DNA of 41,295 nt from an uncultured beta proteobacterium (GCA_903908065.1 CAIVQO010000006.1:1-41295), one strand, 5' to 3'. Positions 7,474 through 16,302 are shown, counted from the stretch's first letter. Made by a program: numbers and translations. Notes: generated from the sequence alone by a model not told the origin.

Positions 7474-9060
7474 TCAATGCCCCTTGTGCGCAGTCGCGGC
7501 ACCCTTGGCGTCCATCTTGGTGATCACCCACTCGCCCGGCCCGCGCTCGACGAATTCGATGGTGACGGGGGCGCCGGCCTTGTGCTTCTCGACCAGCCCC
7601 GGATTGGCGAGGATGAAATCCATGGTCATCGCCGGCCAGTTGAGGCTGGCGACCGGGGCGTGGGTCACTGTCACCGTGCCGTTCTTGGCATCGATGGCTT
7701 CCAGGGTTCCCGTCGCTTGGTGGCTGACCGACGTCTTGGCGCCCGTAGTCGGGGCCGGCGCCGCCGTCAGGCCGGACAGCGCAGCCTTGAGGTTGCTTTC
7801 GGCATCGATCAGGAAGTTGGCCGCGACCACCACGGCATCACCTTCCTTGAGCCCTTCGCGCACCTCGACGTAATCGTCGCTGCGCTCGCCGAGCTTGACT
7901 TCGCGCGCCTCGAAGCGCCCGGCGGCCTTTTGCAGCAGGACGATCTGGCGCATGCCGCTGTCGATCACTGCCGAGGTCGGCACCGTCAGCAGCTTCTTCG
8001 CGCCGCCCGGCACCATTTCGACGCTGGCATACATCGCCGGCTTGAGCAGGCCGCCTGGATTGGCCAGCTCGATGCGTACCGGCACCGTGCGCGTCTCGGC
8101 CTTCAGCGTCGGGTAGATGTAAGCCAGCTTGCCGGCGAAGCTCTTGTCGGGGTAGGCGTTGATTTTCACCGTCACGCCAGCGCCGACTTTCAGCGCACCG
8201 ATGTCACGCTCGAAGACATCGGCCAGCACCCACACCGCCGAGATGTCGGCGATCTGGTAGAGCATCTCGCCGGGCATGAAGCGCATGCCGGCCACGGCCT
8301 TCTTCTCCAACACCACGCCGCCGGCCGGGGCACGGAAACTCAACGTGCGCTTCGGCTCGCCGCCGGCGGTCAGGGCCTTGATCTGCTCTTCGGAAATGTC
8401 CCAGTTGCGCAGGCGCACCAGGCTGGCCTCGGCCAGCTGCTTCATGCCGGATTGCATTTCGGCGCTGGCGTCCTTGAGTGCCGCAATGCCCTTGGCCGCC
8501 ACCGCGTACTCGCGCTGGGCCGAAACCAGCTCGGGGCTGTACACCTCGAACAGGGCTTGGCCCTTGCCCACCGGCTGGCCGGTGGCATTGACGTGCAGGC
8601 GTTCGATCCAGCCTTCGAACTTGGCGCTCACGGTATGCATACGGCGCTCGTCGATCTCGACCCGGCCGGCAGCGCGCACCTGGCGCGCCAGTTCGCGCAC
8701 GGCGACGGCTTCGGTCTTGACGCCCAGCTTCTGCACTTTTTCGGTGCTGATCTTCACTTCCCCGGGTACCGCCGAGGCATCGTCCTCGCCCTCATACACG
8801 GCGATGTAGTCCATGCCCATGGAATCTTTCTTCGGCACCGGCGAGGTGTCGGGCAGGCCCATCGGGTTGCGGTAGTAGAGCAGCTTGCGCGGTTTCTGGC
8901 TGGCGTCGGCGGCCGGACCAGGCGCAGCCGCTGCGGTAGCCGGCGTGCCGCCGGCGCCAGCGCTCTGCGTGGTTTCGGGAGCCCTCGCCTTTCCTGCCCA
9001 ATAGCCGGCGCCCAGCGCAGCGAGGACTGCGACGGCAACGCCCAGGTTGCGGATGTTCAT
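7474..9060 (-). CDS. cusB: Efflux RND periplasmic adaptor CusB with C-terminal CusF-like domain
   Basis: A 528-residue membrane fusion protein. An N-terminal membrane anchor or signal (residues about 6-22) leads to a heavy-metal-binding YHS-like segment (YYRNPMG...KKDSMGMDY, about 62-85), then the HlyD lipoyl, hairpin and barrel domains to about residue 440. The last ~75 residues form a fused CusF-like domain with the full Cu(I) site: HAPVASLNWPAMTMDF contains the His, Trp and two Met ligands. Longer than E. coli CusB (~400 residues) because of this fusion. It links CusA to CusC in the periplasm and can receive copper itself. Its ATG overlaps the cusC stop (ATGA). Confidence 0.92.
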   Translation of the reverse strand: MNIRNLGVAVAVLAALGAGYWAGKARAPETTQSAGAGGTPATAAAAPGPAADASQKPRKLLYYRNPMGLPDTSPVPKKDSMGMDYIAVYEGEDDASAVPGEVKISTEKVQKLGVKTEAVAVRELARQVRAAGRVEIDERRMHTVSAKFEGWIERLHVNATGQPVGKGQALFEVYSPELVSAQREYAVAAKGIAALKDASAEMQSGMKQLAEASLVRLRNWDISEEQIKALTAGGEPKRTLSFRAPAGGVVLEKKAVAGMRFMPGEMLYQIADISAVWVLADVFERDIGALKVGAGVTVKINAYPDKSFAGKLAYIYPTLKAETRTVPVRIELANPGGLLKPAMYASVEMVPGGAKKLLTVPTSAVIDSGMRQIVLLQKAAGRFEAREVKLGERSDDYVEVREGLKEGDAVVVAANFLIDAESNLKAALSGLTAAPAPTTGAKTSVSHQATGTLEAIDAKNGTVTVTHAPVASLNWPAMTMDFILANPGLVEKHKAGAPVTIEFVERGPGEWVITKMDAKGAATAHKGH

Positions 9061-10322
9061 AGCTCTTCTCCGAGGACTTTCTCAATGTCGGCAAGGCGGA
9101 TCTGCTGGTCGCCGCGAGCCTTGACGAGGTCGATGCGTGCGCGGCGCAGCTGACGCTCCGCGTCGAGCACCATGGCGAACTCGCTGCGCCCGTTTTCGTA
9201 GGCAGCCAGCGCGGCGTTTAGGTTGAGCTCGGCCTGCGGCAGCAGGCTGCCGAGGACCAGCGTCTCCAGCCGCTGCGCCACCTGCAGGGCGGCCAGGCTT
9301 TCGGCTACGGCGGCCAGCGACTGGTTCAGGGCATCCTTGCGGCGCAGGCGCGCCGTCTCCAGCCGCAGCTCGGCCTCGCGCCGTTCCGCTTCGCGCCGGT
9401 CGCGCTGCAACGGGATGTTGATCTCGAACATCAGCTCCCACTGCGCCACCCGGTTGCGCACCTGGGTCGGCGCCACGCCCAGCGTGACGTCGGGATAGCC
9501 GTTGAGCTCCGCCAGTTCGCGGCTCTTTTCGGCGCCGGCGATGCGCGCATCCTCCGCCGCGAGCGCGGGACTGGCCGCGCGCACGCGGTCTTCCAGCGCC
9601 TTGAGCTCGAGCCTGGCGGCCGGAGGCAGGGGACGCAGGTTTTCCGGAGGCCGCAGCTTGACGTTGTCGGGCCGGCCGATCAGCGCGCGGATGCGGGCGC
9701 TCGCCTGGGCACTGTCGCCCTCGAGCATCGCCAGGTCGGTTTCCATGGCGACGATCTCGGTCTGCGCGCGCAGCACGTCCTGCTGCCCGCCCAGGCCGCT
9801 GGCATAGCGGGTGCGGGCAATCTCGGCCACGCGGCGCATGAGGTCCACGCTCTCGCGCAGGTGGCGCAGGCTCGTCGAATGTACGTGATGGGTCGCATAG
9901 GTGGTCTTGATTCGCGTCGCCAACTCCATCCAGCCGGAACGGAACTTCGCCCGCGCCTCGTCGACCGCCGTGGCGGCGACATCGCGGCGCAGGTCGCGCT
10001 TGCCGGCCCAGGGCAGGGTCTGGCTGAAGCTGTAGCGCGCGCCGCCGATGCGCGGCGGCAGGATATTGGCGCTGGCGTCCAGCCCCTCGTTGGTCACGTC
10101 GCGCAGTTCCGTGCGCAGGACCGGATCGGGAAGCGCCGCCGCCGGCTCGACCCGCGTCGAGGCCGTTTCCACATCCGTCCGCAGGGCGGCGAACTCGGGG
10201 TGGTTCTCGCGGGCGAATTCGAGCAGACTTTCGACGCGGCCGCCGATCAGCTGCTCGGCTGCCTGCGCGTGCAGGCTCGCTGTGGCGGCCAGGGCCGCCA
10301 GCAGCGCACGATGGGAGGCCAC
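9057..10322 (-). CDS. cusC: TolC-family outer membrane efflux channel (CusC-like)
   Basis: A 421-residue outer membrane efflux protein with an N-terminal signal peptide (HRALLAALAATASLHAQA) and two repeated coiled-coil halves rich in Ala, Leu and Arg, typical of TolC/OEP channels. It would complete the periplasm-spanning tripartite pump with CusB and CusA. No lipobox cysteine is visible, unlike E. coli CusC, so lipidation is not expected. The likely start is GTG at 10322, four bases after the cusF stop and preceded by AGGG. Its stop overlaps the cusB start. Assignment to copper comes from the operon. Confidence 0.88.
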   Translation of the reverse strand: MASHRALLAALAATASLHAQAAEQLIGGRVESLLEFARENHPEFAALRTDVETASTRVEPAAALPDPVLRTELRDVTNEGLDASANILPPRIGGARYSFSQTLPWAGKRDLRRDVAATAVDEARAKFRSGWMELATRIKTTYATHHVHSTSLRHLRESVDLMRRVAEIARTRYASGLGGQQDVLRAQTEIVAMETDLAMLEGDSAQASARIRALIGRPDNVKLRPPENLRPLPPAARLELKALEDRVRAASPALAAEDARIAGAEKSRELAELNGYPDVTLGVAPTQVRNRVAQWELMFEINIPLQRDRREAERREAELRLETARLRRKDALNQSLAAVAESLAALQVAQRLETLVLGSLLPQAELNLNAALAAYENGRSEFAMVLDAERQLRRARIDLVKARGDQQIRLADIEKVLGEEL

Positions 10323-10326
10323 GGCC

Positions 10327-10638
10327 CTACTTCGCGGCGTCGAGCGTGACGACGGTCAGGTTGCCCTTGACCTCGGCGGCGCGGAAACGCACCTTGTCGC
10401 CTTCCTTGAAACCCTTGAGCATGGCCGCGTCCTTGGCCGTGAACGTCATGGTCATCGGCGGCATCTTGAGGTTGGCAATCTCGCCGTGGGCGATGCTGAC
10501 CTTGCCCTTGGCGGCGTCGATCTTCTTGATCACGCCGTCGGATTCCGGCAGGTGGCCGTCATGGGCCTGGGCCAGTGCGGTGAAGGAAACGAACAACAGG
10601 CTGGCCACCAAGGCCAGGAAACGTGCGAAGCTTTTCAT
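10327..10638 (-). CDS. cusF: Periplasmic copper-binding protein, CusF-like (Trp-to-Met variant)
   Basis: A 103-residue protein with a signal peptide ending near ALAQA, then a CusF OB-fold. The ATG at 10638 is preceded by GGGAG. CusF proteins carry Cu(I)/Ag(I) to the CusB adaptor. The ligand block reads AHGEIANLKMPPMTMTF. The His and the two Met of the E. coli site are kept, but the capping tryptophan (W44 in E. coli) is replaced by Met. The canonical Trp version is present instead in the C-terminal domain of CusB. It precedes cusC by four bases. Confidence 0.87.
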   Translation of the reverse strand: MKSFARFLALVASLLFVSFTALAQAHDGHLPESDGVIKKIDAAKGKVSIAHGEIANLKMPPMTMTFTAKDAAMLKGFKEGDKVRFRAAEVKGNLTVVTLDAAK

Positions 10639-10703
10639 GAGGAACTCCCGAATGCGACAAAACGCGGCGCGCGGGCGAGGCCCGGGCGCCAACCCGATGA
10701 AGA

Positions 10704-11084
10704 TCAGGCGTTGTATCTGGGAGGATGCTGCGGAGGTTCGGCGATGAAGCTGGGCGGAGCCGCGATCAGGACCCGTTCAAAGCGCTTGCCGAGCGGCAGC
10801 ACGGCGGGTTCGATGGCGGCACTCGGCATGAAGCCGGCGCTGGCAAGGTGGCAGATCTCGCAGTTGTCGCAGCCGTCGTCGGGATGCGCCGCGTGCTGGT
10901 CGTCCATCGCCTCGTGGCAGGGCATCGCTGCCGCTGCGTCGGCCATGTCCTGCTCCGGGTGCACGGCCATGCCGGCCTGCGACTCCATGTTCATGCACAC
11001 AGACACCGACATGCCGGCCATGGTCTGCACCGGCAGCCACAGCGCGGCAAACAGCAGCAGGAAGCGGATAAAACGGCGATTCAT
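10704..11084 (-). CDS. Small exported Met/His/Cys-rich protein upstream of cusF
   Basis: A 126-residue protein starting MNRRFIRFLLLF, with a single N-terminal hydrophobic signal segment ending near TMAG. The mature part is rich in possible metal ligands: VCMNMESQAGMAV, PCHEAMDDQHAAHPDD and DNCEICHL (a CxxC). It resembles the small DUF2946-like proteins found beside copper efflux genes, though the family match is only approximate. The open frame begins earlier, but ATG 11084 gives the clean signal peptide. As first gene of the cus run it may be a periplasmic copper binder or sensor. Function inferred from composition and context only. Confidence 0.7.
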   Translation of the reverse strand: MNRRFIRFLLLFAALWLPVQTMAGMSVSVCMNMESQAGMAVHPEQDMADAAAAMPCHEAMDDQHAAHPDDGCDNCEICHLASAGFMPSAAIEPAVLPLGKRFERVLIAAPPSFIAEPPQHPPRYNA

Positions 11085-11134
11085 GGCGAACAGATTACGC
11101 CCCCCCCGGCCCGCAGCGCAAGCCGGGGAAGTGC

Positions 11135-13186
11135 TCACTCCTCTTCTTCGCGCGGCCGGAAGGCCGCCGCCAGTTTCTGCTGGACCTGCGGCGGGACCTG
11201 GGCGTAGCGCGCGAACTCGATGCTGTAGGCACCCTGGCCGCCGGTCATCGACTTCAGGCGAGAGGCGTAATCCGCGATCTCGGCCAACGGCACTTCGCCG
11301 GTGATCGAGGCGGAATTGCCCGGGCGCGGATTGGTGCCGGTGATGTGGCCACGCCGGCTCGACAGGTCGCCGGTGAGGTCGCCGATGGCCGCCTCGGGGG
11401 AGACGATCTCGATGCTGACGATGGGTTCCAGCACGATCGGGTTGGCGGCGCGGATCGCCTCGATGGTGGCCTTGCGACCGGCGGTGACGAAGGCCACCTC
11501 CTTGCCGTCGACCGCGTGGGTCTTGCCGTCATACACCGTTACGCGCAGGTCTTCCACCGGGAAGCCGGCGGTGACCCCGTCCGCCAGTGCCTGGCGCACG
11601 CCCTTTTCCACCGCCGGCATGAACACGCCGGGAATCACGCCGCCCTTGACGTGATCCACGAATTCGAAGCCGCCGCCGCGTTCCAGCGGCTCGATCCGGA
11701 GGTAGACCTCGCCGAACTGGCCGGCGCCACCCGACTGCTTCTTGTGCCGGCAATGGCCCTCGGCGTTGCCGGTGATGGTTTCGCGGTAGGGGATCTGCGG
11801 CGGCTTGGTGTCGAGTTCGAGCTTGTACTGCGTGGCCATCTTTTCCAGCTTGTAGCGCAGATGCATTTCGCCGAGCCCGCGGATCACGGTTTCGTGCGTG
11901 GTCGGATGGCGCTCGACCTCGAAGCAGGGATCTTCCAGTTCCAGCTTGTGCAGGATGTCGAACAGGCGCTGCTCGTCGCCCTTCTTGCGGGTTTCCACCG
12001 CCAGGCCCTGCATCGGCTTGGGGAACTCCAACGGCTTCAGGTGGATGTGGTCTTCGTCGTGCGAATCGTGCAGCACGCTGTCGAACTCGATTTCCTCGAC
12101 CTTGGCCACGGCGCCCAGGTCGCCGGGCAGCAGCTCGTCGACCTCGACGTAGTCCTTGCCCTGCAACTGGTAGAGGTGGGCCACCTTGAACGGCTTCTTG
12201 CCGTCGCCGACGAACAGCTGGGCGTCCTTCTTCACCGTGCCCTGATGCACGCGGAACACGCCGACCTTGCCCATGTAGGGATCGACGATCACCTTGAATA
12301 CGTGCGCGAGGACATGCTTGCCCGCTTCCGGCACGGCATCGAAGGGCTCGGTCGCATCGCCCGGCTCGCCCTTGTAGAAGGGCGGCGGGTTGCCTTCGGC
12401 GGGGTTGGGCGCCAGCGAGGCCAGCACGTGCAGCAGTTCGCCGATACCGGCGCCGGTGCGCGCCGAGGTGAACAGGATGGGCACCAGGTGGCCTTCGCGC
12501 AGCGCCTTTTCGAACGGCGCATGCAGCGCGGCGGCACTTGGGTCCTTGCCGTCGTCGAGGTATTGCGCCAGCAGCGACTCGTCTTCCTCGACCAGCTGGT
12601 CGATCAGTTCTCGGTGGGCGTGGGCGACGGAATCGAAATCGGCGTCGCCGCTGTCGTGCTCCAGCACCTCGACCACATCCTTGTTGCCATGCGCGGGCAG
12701 GTCGAGCAGCAGGCATTCCTTGCCGAAGCGCTCGCGGATCTGCCCAACCAGGCCGGGCAGGTCAAGGTTGTCGGCGTCGATTTTGTTGATCACGATCATG
12801 CGCGCGATGCTGCGCGCCTGCGCTGCGCGCATCATGCGTTCGGTGGATAGCTCGATGCCGGTCTGGGCGTTGATCACCACGACGGCAGTTTCGACCCCGG
12901 CCAGTGCGGCCACCGCCTGGCCGGCGAAATCGGGATAACCCGGGGTGTCGATCAGGTGCACATGCACGCCCTCGGCGGCGAAATTCACCAGCGCCGAATT
13001 CAGCGAATGCCCGGCGGCCTTCTCCTGGGCATCGAAATCGCAGACGGTGCTGCCCTTCTCCACCGCCCCCTTGGCCGCAATGGCCCCGGCCTTGAACAGC
13101 AGCGCCTCGGCGAGCGAGGTCTTGCCTGCGCCGCCATGCCCGACCAGGGCTACGGCGCGGATTGCTTCGGTGTTGTATTTCGCCAT
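11135..13186 (-). CDS. Elongation factor G-like GTPase (atypical FusA2-type)
   Basis: A 683-residue translational GTPase with the complete EF-G layout: G domain, domain II, then III, IV and V toward the C-terminus. The P-loop is GHGGAGKT (residues 16-23) and the guanine motif is NKID. It differs from ordinary FusA: the P-loop lacks the AHIDAGKT form, and switch II reads DTPGYPDF, so the histidine needed for GTP hydrolysis in EF-G is a tyrosine. This matches the EF-G-like paralogues found beside a true EF-G in many bacteria. It is preceded by GGGAG. A role in normal translocation is doubtful; ribosome recycling or a stress role is possible. Confidence 0.88.
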   Translation of the reverse strand: MAKYNTEAIRAVALVGHGGAGKTSLAEALLFKAGAIAAKGAVEKGSTVCDFDAQEKAAGHSLNSALVNFAAEGVHVHLIDTPGYPDFAGQAVAALAGVETAVVVINAQTGIELSTERMMRAAQARSIARMIVINKIDADNLDLPGLVGQIRERFGKECLLLDLPAHGNKDVVEVLEHDSGDADFDSVAHAHRELIDQLVEEDESLLAQYLDDGKDPSAAALHAPFEKALREGHLVPILFTSARTGAGIGELLHVLASLAPNPAEGNPPPFYKGEPGDATEPFDAVPEAGKHVLAHVFKVIVDPYMGKVGVFRVHQGTVKKDAQLFVGDGKKPFKVAHLYQLQGKDYVEVDELLPGDLGAVAKVEEIEFDSVLHDSHDEDHIHLKPLEFPKPMQGLAVETRKKGDEQRLFDILHKLELEDPCFEVERHPTTHETVIRGLGEMHLRYKLEKMATQYKLELDTKPPQIPYRETITGNAEGHCRHKKQSGGAGQFGEVYLRIEPLERGGGFEFVDHVKGGVIPGVFMPAVEKGVRQALADGVTAGFPVEDLRVTVYDGKTHAVDGKEVAFVTAGRKATIEAIRAANPIVLEPIVSIEIVSPEAAIGDLTGDLSSRRGHITGTNPRPGNSASITGEVPLAEIADYASRLKSMTGGQGAYSIEFARYAQVPPQVQQKLAAAFRPREEEE

Positions 13187-13225
13187 GATGCCTTACTCCC
13201 TTTTCTTCGTATGTTCGGGCAAATT

Positions 13226-13663
13226 TTACCCCCGCCGGCGCGGCCGGTCGCGCGAGGGGATGCGCCACAGCCAGAGCGCCGTAGCGATGCCGATGCAGGC
13301 CAGCATGGCCTGCAGCCAGGGCTTGTCGGCGAAGCTCCAGATCGAGACGCTGATGGTCATGCTCATCAGGGTGATCGCCAGCCACTTGATGCGATGGGGA
13401 ATGCTGTGATGCCGTCGCCATTCGATGATCAGGGGGCCGAAGGTCGGGTTGCGCAGCAGCCAGCGGTAGAAGCGCTCCGAGGCGCGCGCGTAGCAGGCCG
13501 CCGCGACCAGCACGAAGGGCGTGGTCGGCAGCCCGGGCACGACTATGCCGATGATGCCCAGCAGCAGCGCGATGCTGCCGCAGACCCACAACACGATGCG
13601 CACCAGCAGCGAGGGATGCAGCTCGGCCTCTGGGATTTCCCAGGGAGGCTCCTGCTCAGCCAT
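13226..13663 (-). CDS. YbaN/DUF454 family inner-membrane protein
   Basis: A 145-residue membrane protein with hydrophobic segments at roughly residues 22-50 (two close helices), 95-110 and 115-130. The sequence GIIGIVVPGLPTTPFVLVAA followed by CYARASERFYRWLLRNPTFG is the signature of the DUF454/YbaN family, whose function is unknown. ATG 13663 was chosen because it gives the family N-terminus and overlaps the end of the radical SAM gene by eight bases (ATGGCTGA). EF-G-like starts 39 bp downstream. Confidence 0.85.
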   Translation of the reverse strand: MAEQEPPWEIPEAELHPSLLVRIVLWVCGSIALLLGIIGIVVPGLPTTPFVLVAAACYARASERFYRWLLRNPTFGPLIIEWRRHHSIPHRIKWLAITLMSMTISVSIWSFADKPWLQAMLACIGIATALWLWRIPSRDRPRRRG

Positions 13664-15572
13664 GGCCGCGCAAGGCCCGTTCGATGAACTGCCGCGGCAC
13701 CGTGGTCTTCGGCACGCGCCCGGCAAACCAGCCGCGCACGTCCTGCTCCAGCCCGAGGCCGTGCATATAGTTGTAGAGCGCCTTATTCAGAGCCTTGCCC
13801 AGTTCGGCATGATCGACGCCGGTCGGATCAATGAAGCCAACGTCGTTCCTGGCGAAACCACCGGGCGCCAGCGGCCGCAGGCTCACGCCATACCTTTCCG
13901 GATGCAGCCCTACCGGCGCATGCACGCTGCAGGTGAAGCGATGGAAGAAGCCGGACTGGATGCAGCCGGCTGCGAACAGCTGACGCACATACTCGAGCGC
14001 ATCGACGGTGTCCTGCACGGTCTGGGTCGGGAAGCCATACATCAGGTAGGCATGGACCAGGATGCCGACCTCGCTGAAGCCGCGGGTGACGCGCGCCACC
14101 TGGGCCACCGAGACGCCCTTCTGCATCAGCTTCAGCAAGCGGTCGGAGGCCACTTCCAGACCACCCGAGACGGCAATGCAGCCGGCATCGGCAAGTTCGG
14201 CGCACAACTCGGGCGTGAAGGATTTCTCGAAACGGATGTTGGTCCACCACGAGATCGCCCGGCCGCGGCGCTGCAACTCCCCGGCCAGCGCCTTGAGCGC
14301 CTTGGGCGGCGCCGCCTCGTCCACGAAATGGAAGCCGCTCTGCCCGGTTTCGGCGACGATGGCCTCGACGCGGTCGACCAGCCGTTCCGCGCCAAGCGCC
14401 TCGTAGCGCGAAATGTAGTCGAGCGAGACATCGCAGAAGCTGCACTTCTTCCAGTAGCAGCCGTGGGCCACGGTCAGCTTGTTCCAGCGCGCGTCCGACC
14501 AAAGCCGGTGCATGGGATTGAGCATGTCCAGCGGCGAGAGGTAGCGCTCCAGCGGCAGGCCATCCCAGGTCGGCGTGCCGGTGTCGGCAAAGGGAATGTC
14601 CGGTTCGCTGCCGGCGACGTAACGCACCTGTCCCGCCTCGCGCAGGAACGTTCGCCGCAGCTGATCGCGCGGACGCGTGCCGGCGAGGTGTTCGAGCAGG
14701 GCCAGCAAGGGCGCCTCGCCATCGTCGAGCGTGAGGTAGTCGAAATGGTCGAAGACGCGCGCTTCGGACAGCTCGCGCAACTCGGTATTGACGTAACCGC
14801 CGCCCAGCACGGTGACGATCGATGGGTCGTGCGCCTTGATCGCCTGGGCGATGCGGAAGGCGCCATAGACGTTGCCGGGAAACGGCGCCGAGAGCAGCAC
14901 CACGCGCGGTGCATGGCGCGCCAGCGCTTCCAGCGTCAGTTCGCGCAGGGTCCGGTCGATCAGGTTCTCCGGTGCCGCCAGGGCCTGCGCCAATGGGTCG
15001 AAGCTGGCCTGGCTCTGCGCCAGCGCTTCGCCATAGCGCACGAACTCGAAGCGCGCATCGACCGCCTCGCGCAACACGTCGGCGATGTCGTTCAGGTAGA
15101 GCGTGGCGAAATGGCGCGCGCGGTCCTGCACGCCGAGTGCGCCAAAGGCCCAGGCCAGCGGATCGCCGCCGTCGGGATCGACGTAGTCGTCGAGCGGGGC
15201 GAAGCGCGCGCCCTCGGGCAGGAAGTTGCGCCCGGCGATGCGATGGGCCAGCGAAGGATCGCGCCCCTGCAGGAAGGCAACGGCAGGCTCGACGGTTGTT
15301 CGATACGCGGCGAAATGCTGCATGAACGCCGCGACATTCGCCGTGCGCTGCCGCGCGGGACGGGCCTCCACCGCAGTGCGGACCTGATCCAGCCCGGACG
15401 CCGAGAACAGGCACAGGACCAGCGCCAGCGCCAGGTCCTCCTGCACCGCCGCGACTCCGCGCGAGCGCAGGAAGCCGGTCAGGTAGGCGGTGGAGGGATA
15501 GGGCGTGTTGAGCTGGGTCATCGGCGGGATGACCGACAGCACACGCAGCGAGGCAATCTCAGGCTGGCTCAA
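13656..15572 (-). CDS. Cobalamin-binding-type radical SAM protein
   Basis: A 638-residue protein. The N-terminal ~250 residues resemble the B12-binding domain that precedes many radical SAM enzymes (YPSTAYLTGFLR, then VVLLSAPFPGN and VTVLGGGYVN), but a classic DxHxxG cobalamin motif is not obvious. The radical SAM core follows with the cluster cysteines at C372, C377 and C380 (GCYWKKCSFCD), a CX4CX2C spacing instead of the usual CX3CX2C, then the GGLEVASDRLLKLMQKG and YGFPTQT regions. It presumably makes a 5'-deoxyadenosyl radical. The substrate is unknown. Both ends overlap neighbouring genes (SRAP by 14 bp, YbaN by 8 bp). Confidence 0.87.
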   Translation of the reverse strand: MSQPEIASLRVLSVIPPMTQLNTPYPSTAYLTGFLRSRGVAAVQEDLALALVLCLFSASGLDQVRTAVEARPARQRTANVAAFMQHFAAYRTTVEPAVAFLQGRDPSLAHRIAGRNFLPEGARFAPLDDYVDPDGGDPLAWAFGALGVQDRARHFATLYLNDIADVLREAVDARFEFVRYGEALAQSQASFDPLAQALAAPENLIDRTLRELTLEALARHAPRVVLLSAPFPGNVYGAFRIAQAIKAHDPSIVTVLGGGYVNTELRELSEARVFDHFDYLTLDDGEAPLLALLEHLAGTRPRDQLRRTFLREAGQVRYVAGSEPDIPFADTGTPTWDGLPLERYLSPLDMLNPMHRLWSDARWNKLTVAHGCYWKKCSFCDVSLDYISRYEALGAERLVDRVEAIVAETGQSGFHFVDEAAPPKALKALAGELQRRGRAISWWTNIRFEKSFTPELCAELADAGCIAVSGGLEVASDRLLKLMQKGVSVAQVARVTRGFSEVGILVHAYLMYGFPTQTVQDTVDALEYVRQLFAAGCIQSGFFHRFTCSVHAPVGLHPERYGVSLRPLAPGGFARNDVGFIDPTGVDHAELGKALNKALYNYMHGLGLEQDVRGWFAGRVPKTTVPRQFIERALRGHG

Positions 15573-16239
15573 TCAGCTCCGCTCCTTCGTTGCGCGCATT
15601 GCTGACGCGGGCGCTCACTGGCCAGGCCATCATCGCGGCGGCCGGCGCCGGCAGCAGCCAGCGCTTGAGCGCCTCGACGTCGCGCCAGGCCGGGTCAAGC
15701 CAGGCGTCGAACTGTTCCGGCGCCAGCAGCACCGGCATGCGATCATGGATGGGCGCCATGACTTCGTTGGGCCCGGTGGTGATGACGCAGGTGCTGACGA
15801 TGTCCTGGCCCTCGGGCGACTTCCAGGCGGCCAGCAGGCCGGCCATGGCGAAGAACTCGCCCTCCTCGCGCGGCCGCATGTACCAGGGCTGCTTGCGCGT
15901 GCGCCCGCCCTCGTCCACCGCCTGCCATTCGTAGAAGCCGTTGGCCGGGATCAGGCAGCGATGGCGCTCGAAACTCGCCTTGAACGAAGGCTTCTCGGCC
16001 ACGGTCTCGGCGCGCGCATTGTTCAGCTTGAGGCCGATCGAGGCTTCCTTGGCCCAACGCGGAATCAGGCCCCAGCGCACCATCTGGCCGACGCGGCCGA
16101 CCTCGGGCCGCTGGCGGATAACCAGCACATCGCTTTGCGGCGCGATGTTGTAGCGCGCCTGCCATTCGCCGCATTCGCGCAGGTCGAAGTGTTCGCGCAG
16201 GCGGGATTGGGGGCCGTGGAGTACGTAGCGTCCGCACAT
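15559..16239 (-). CDS. yedK: SOS response-associated peptidase family protein (SRAP, YedK/HMCES)
   Basis: A 226-residue protein beginning MCGRYVLHG. Cys2, exposed after removal of Met1, is the residue that forms a thiazolidine crosslink with abasic sites in single-stranded DNA. The other conserved parts are all present: NNARAET, CLIPANGFYEW and the late His in MAPIHDRMPVLL. The start at 16239 is required to place this cysteine second; the open frame continues upstream but gives no homology. It shields abasic sites from strand breakage. Overlaps the radical SAM gene by 14 bp, so the two are co-expressed. Confidence 0.92.
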   Translation of the reverse strand: MCGRYVLHGPQSRLREHFDLRECGEWQARYNIAPQSDVLVIRQRPEVGRVGQMVRWGLIPRWAKEASIGLKLNNARAETVAEKPSFKASFERHRCLIPANGFYEWQAVDEGGRTRKQPWYMRPREEGEFFAMAGLLAAWKSPEGQDIVSTCVITTGPNEVMAPIHDRMPVLLAPEQFDAWLDPAWRDVEALKRWLLPAPAAAMMAWPVSARVSNARNEGAELIEPA

Positions 16240-16302
16240 GGGTGCTTGGCAGGATTGGCAAAGCCGCAAGCTTAGCCGATGAAGCCGCTGCGGCGTCCCG
16301 CG

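Noticed and set aside
7047-7502. Small minus-strand frame in the cusB-cusA gap, with a similar frame at 26258-26641
   Set aside because: The two frames share peptides such as GGAFCFAHV only because they cross the same DNA repeat. They lack good start sites and run into neighbouring genes. Treated as repeat, not protein.
11085-11134. CueR or CopR operator before the copper genes
   Set aside because: No suitable palindrome between -10 and -35 like boxes was found in the 50-bp gap; regulation may come from farther upstream.
13521-15605. Plus-strand open frame of about 690 codons
   Set aside because: Antisense to the radical SAM gene and resembling no known protein.
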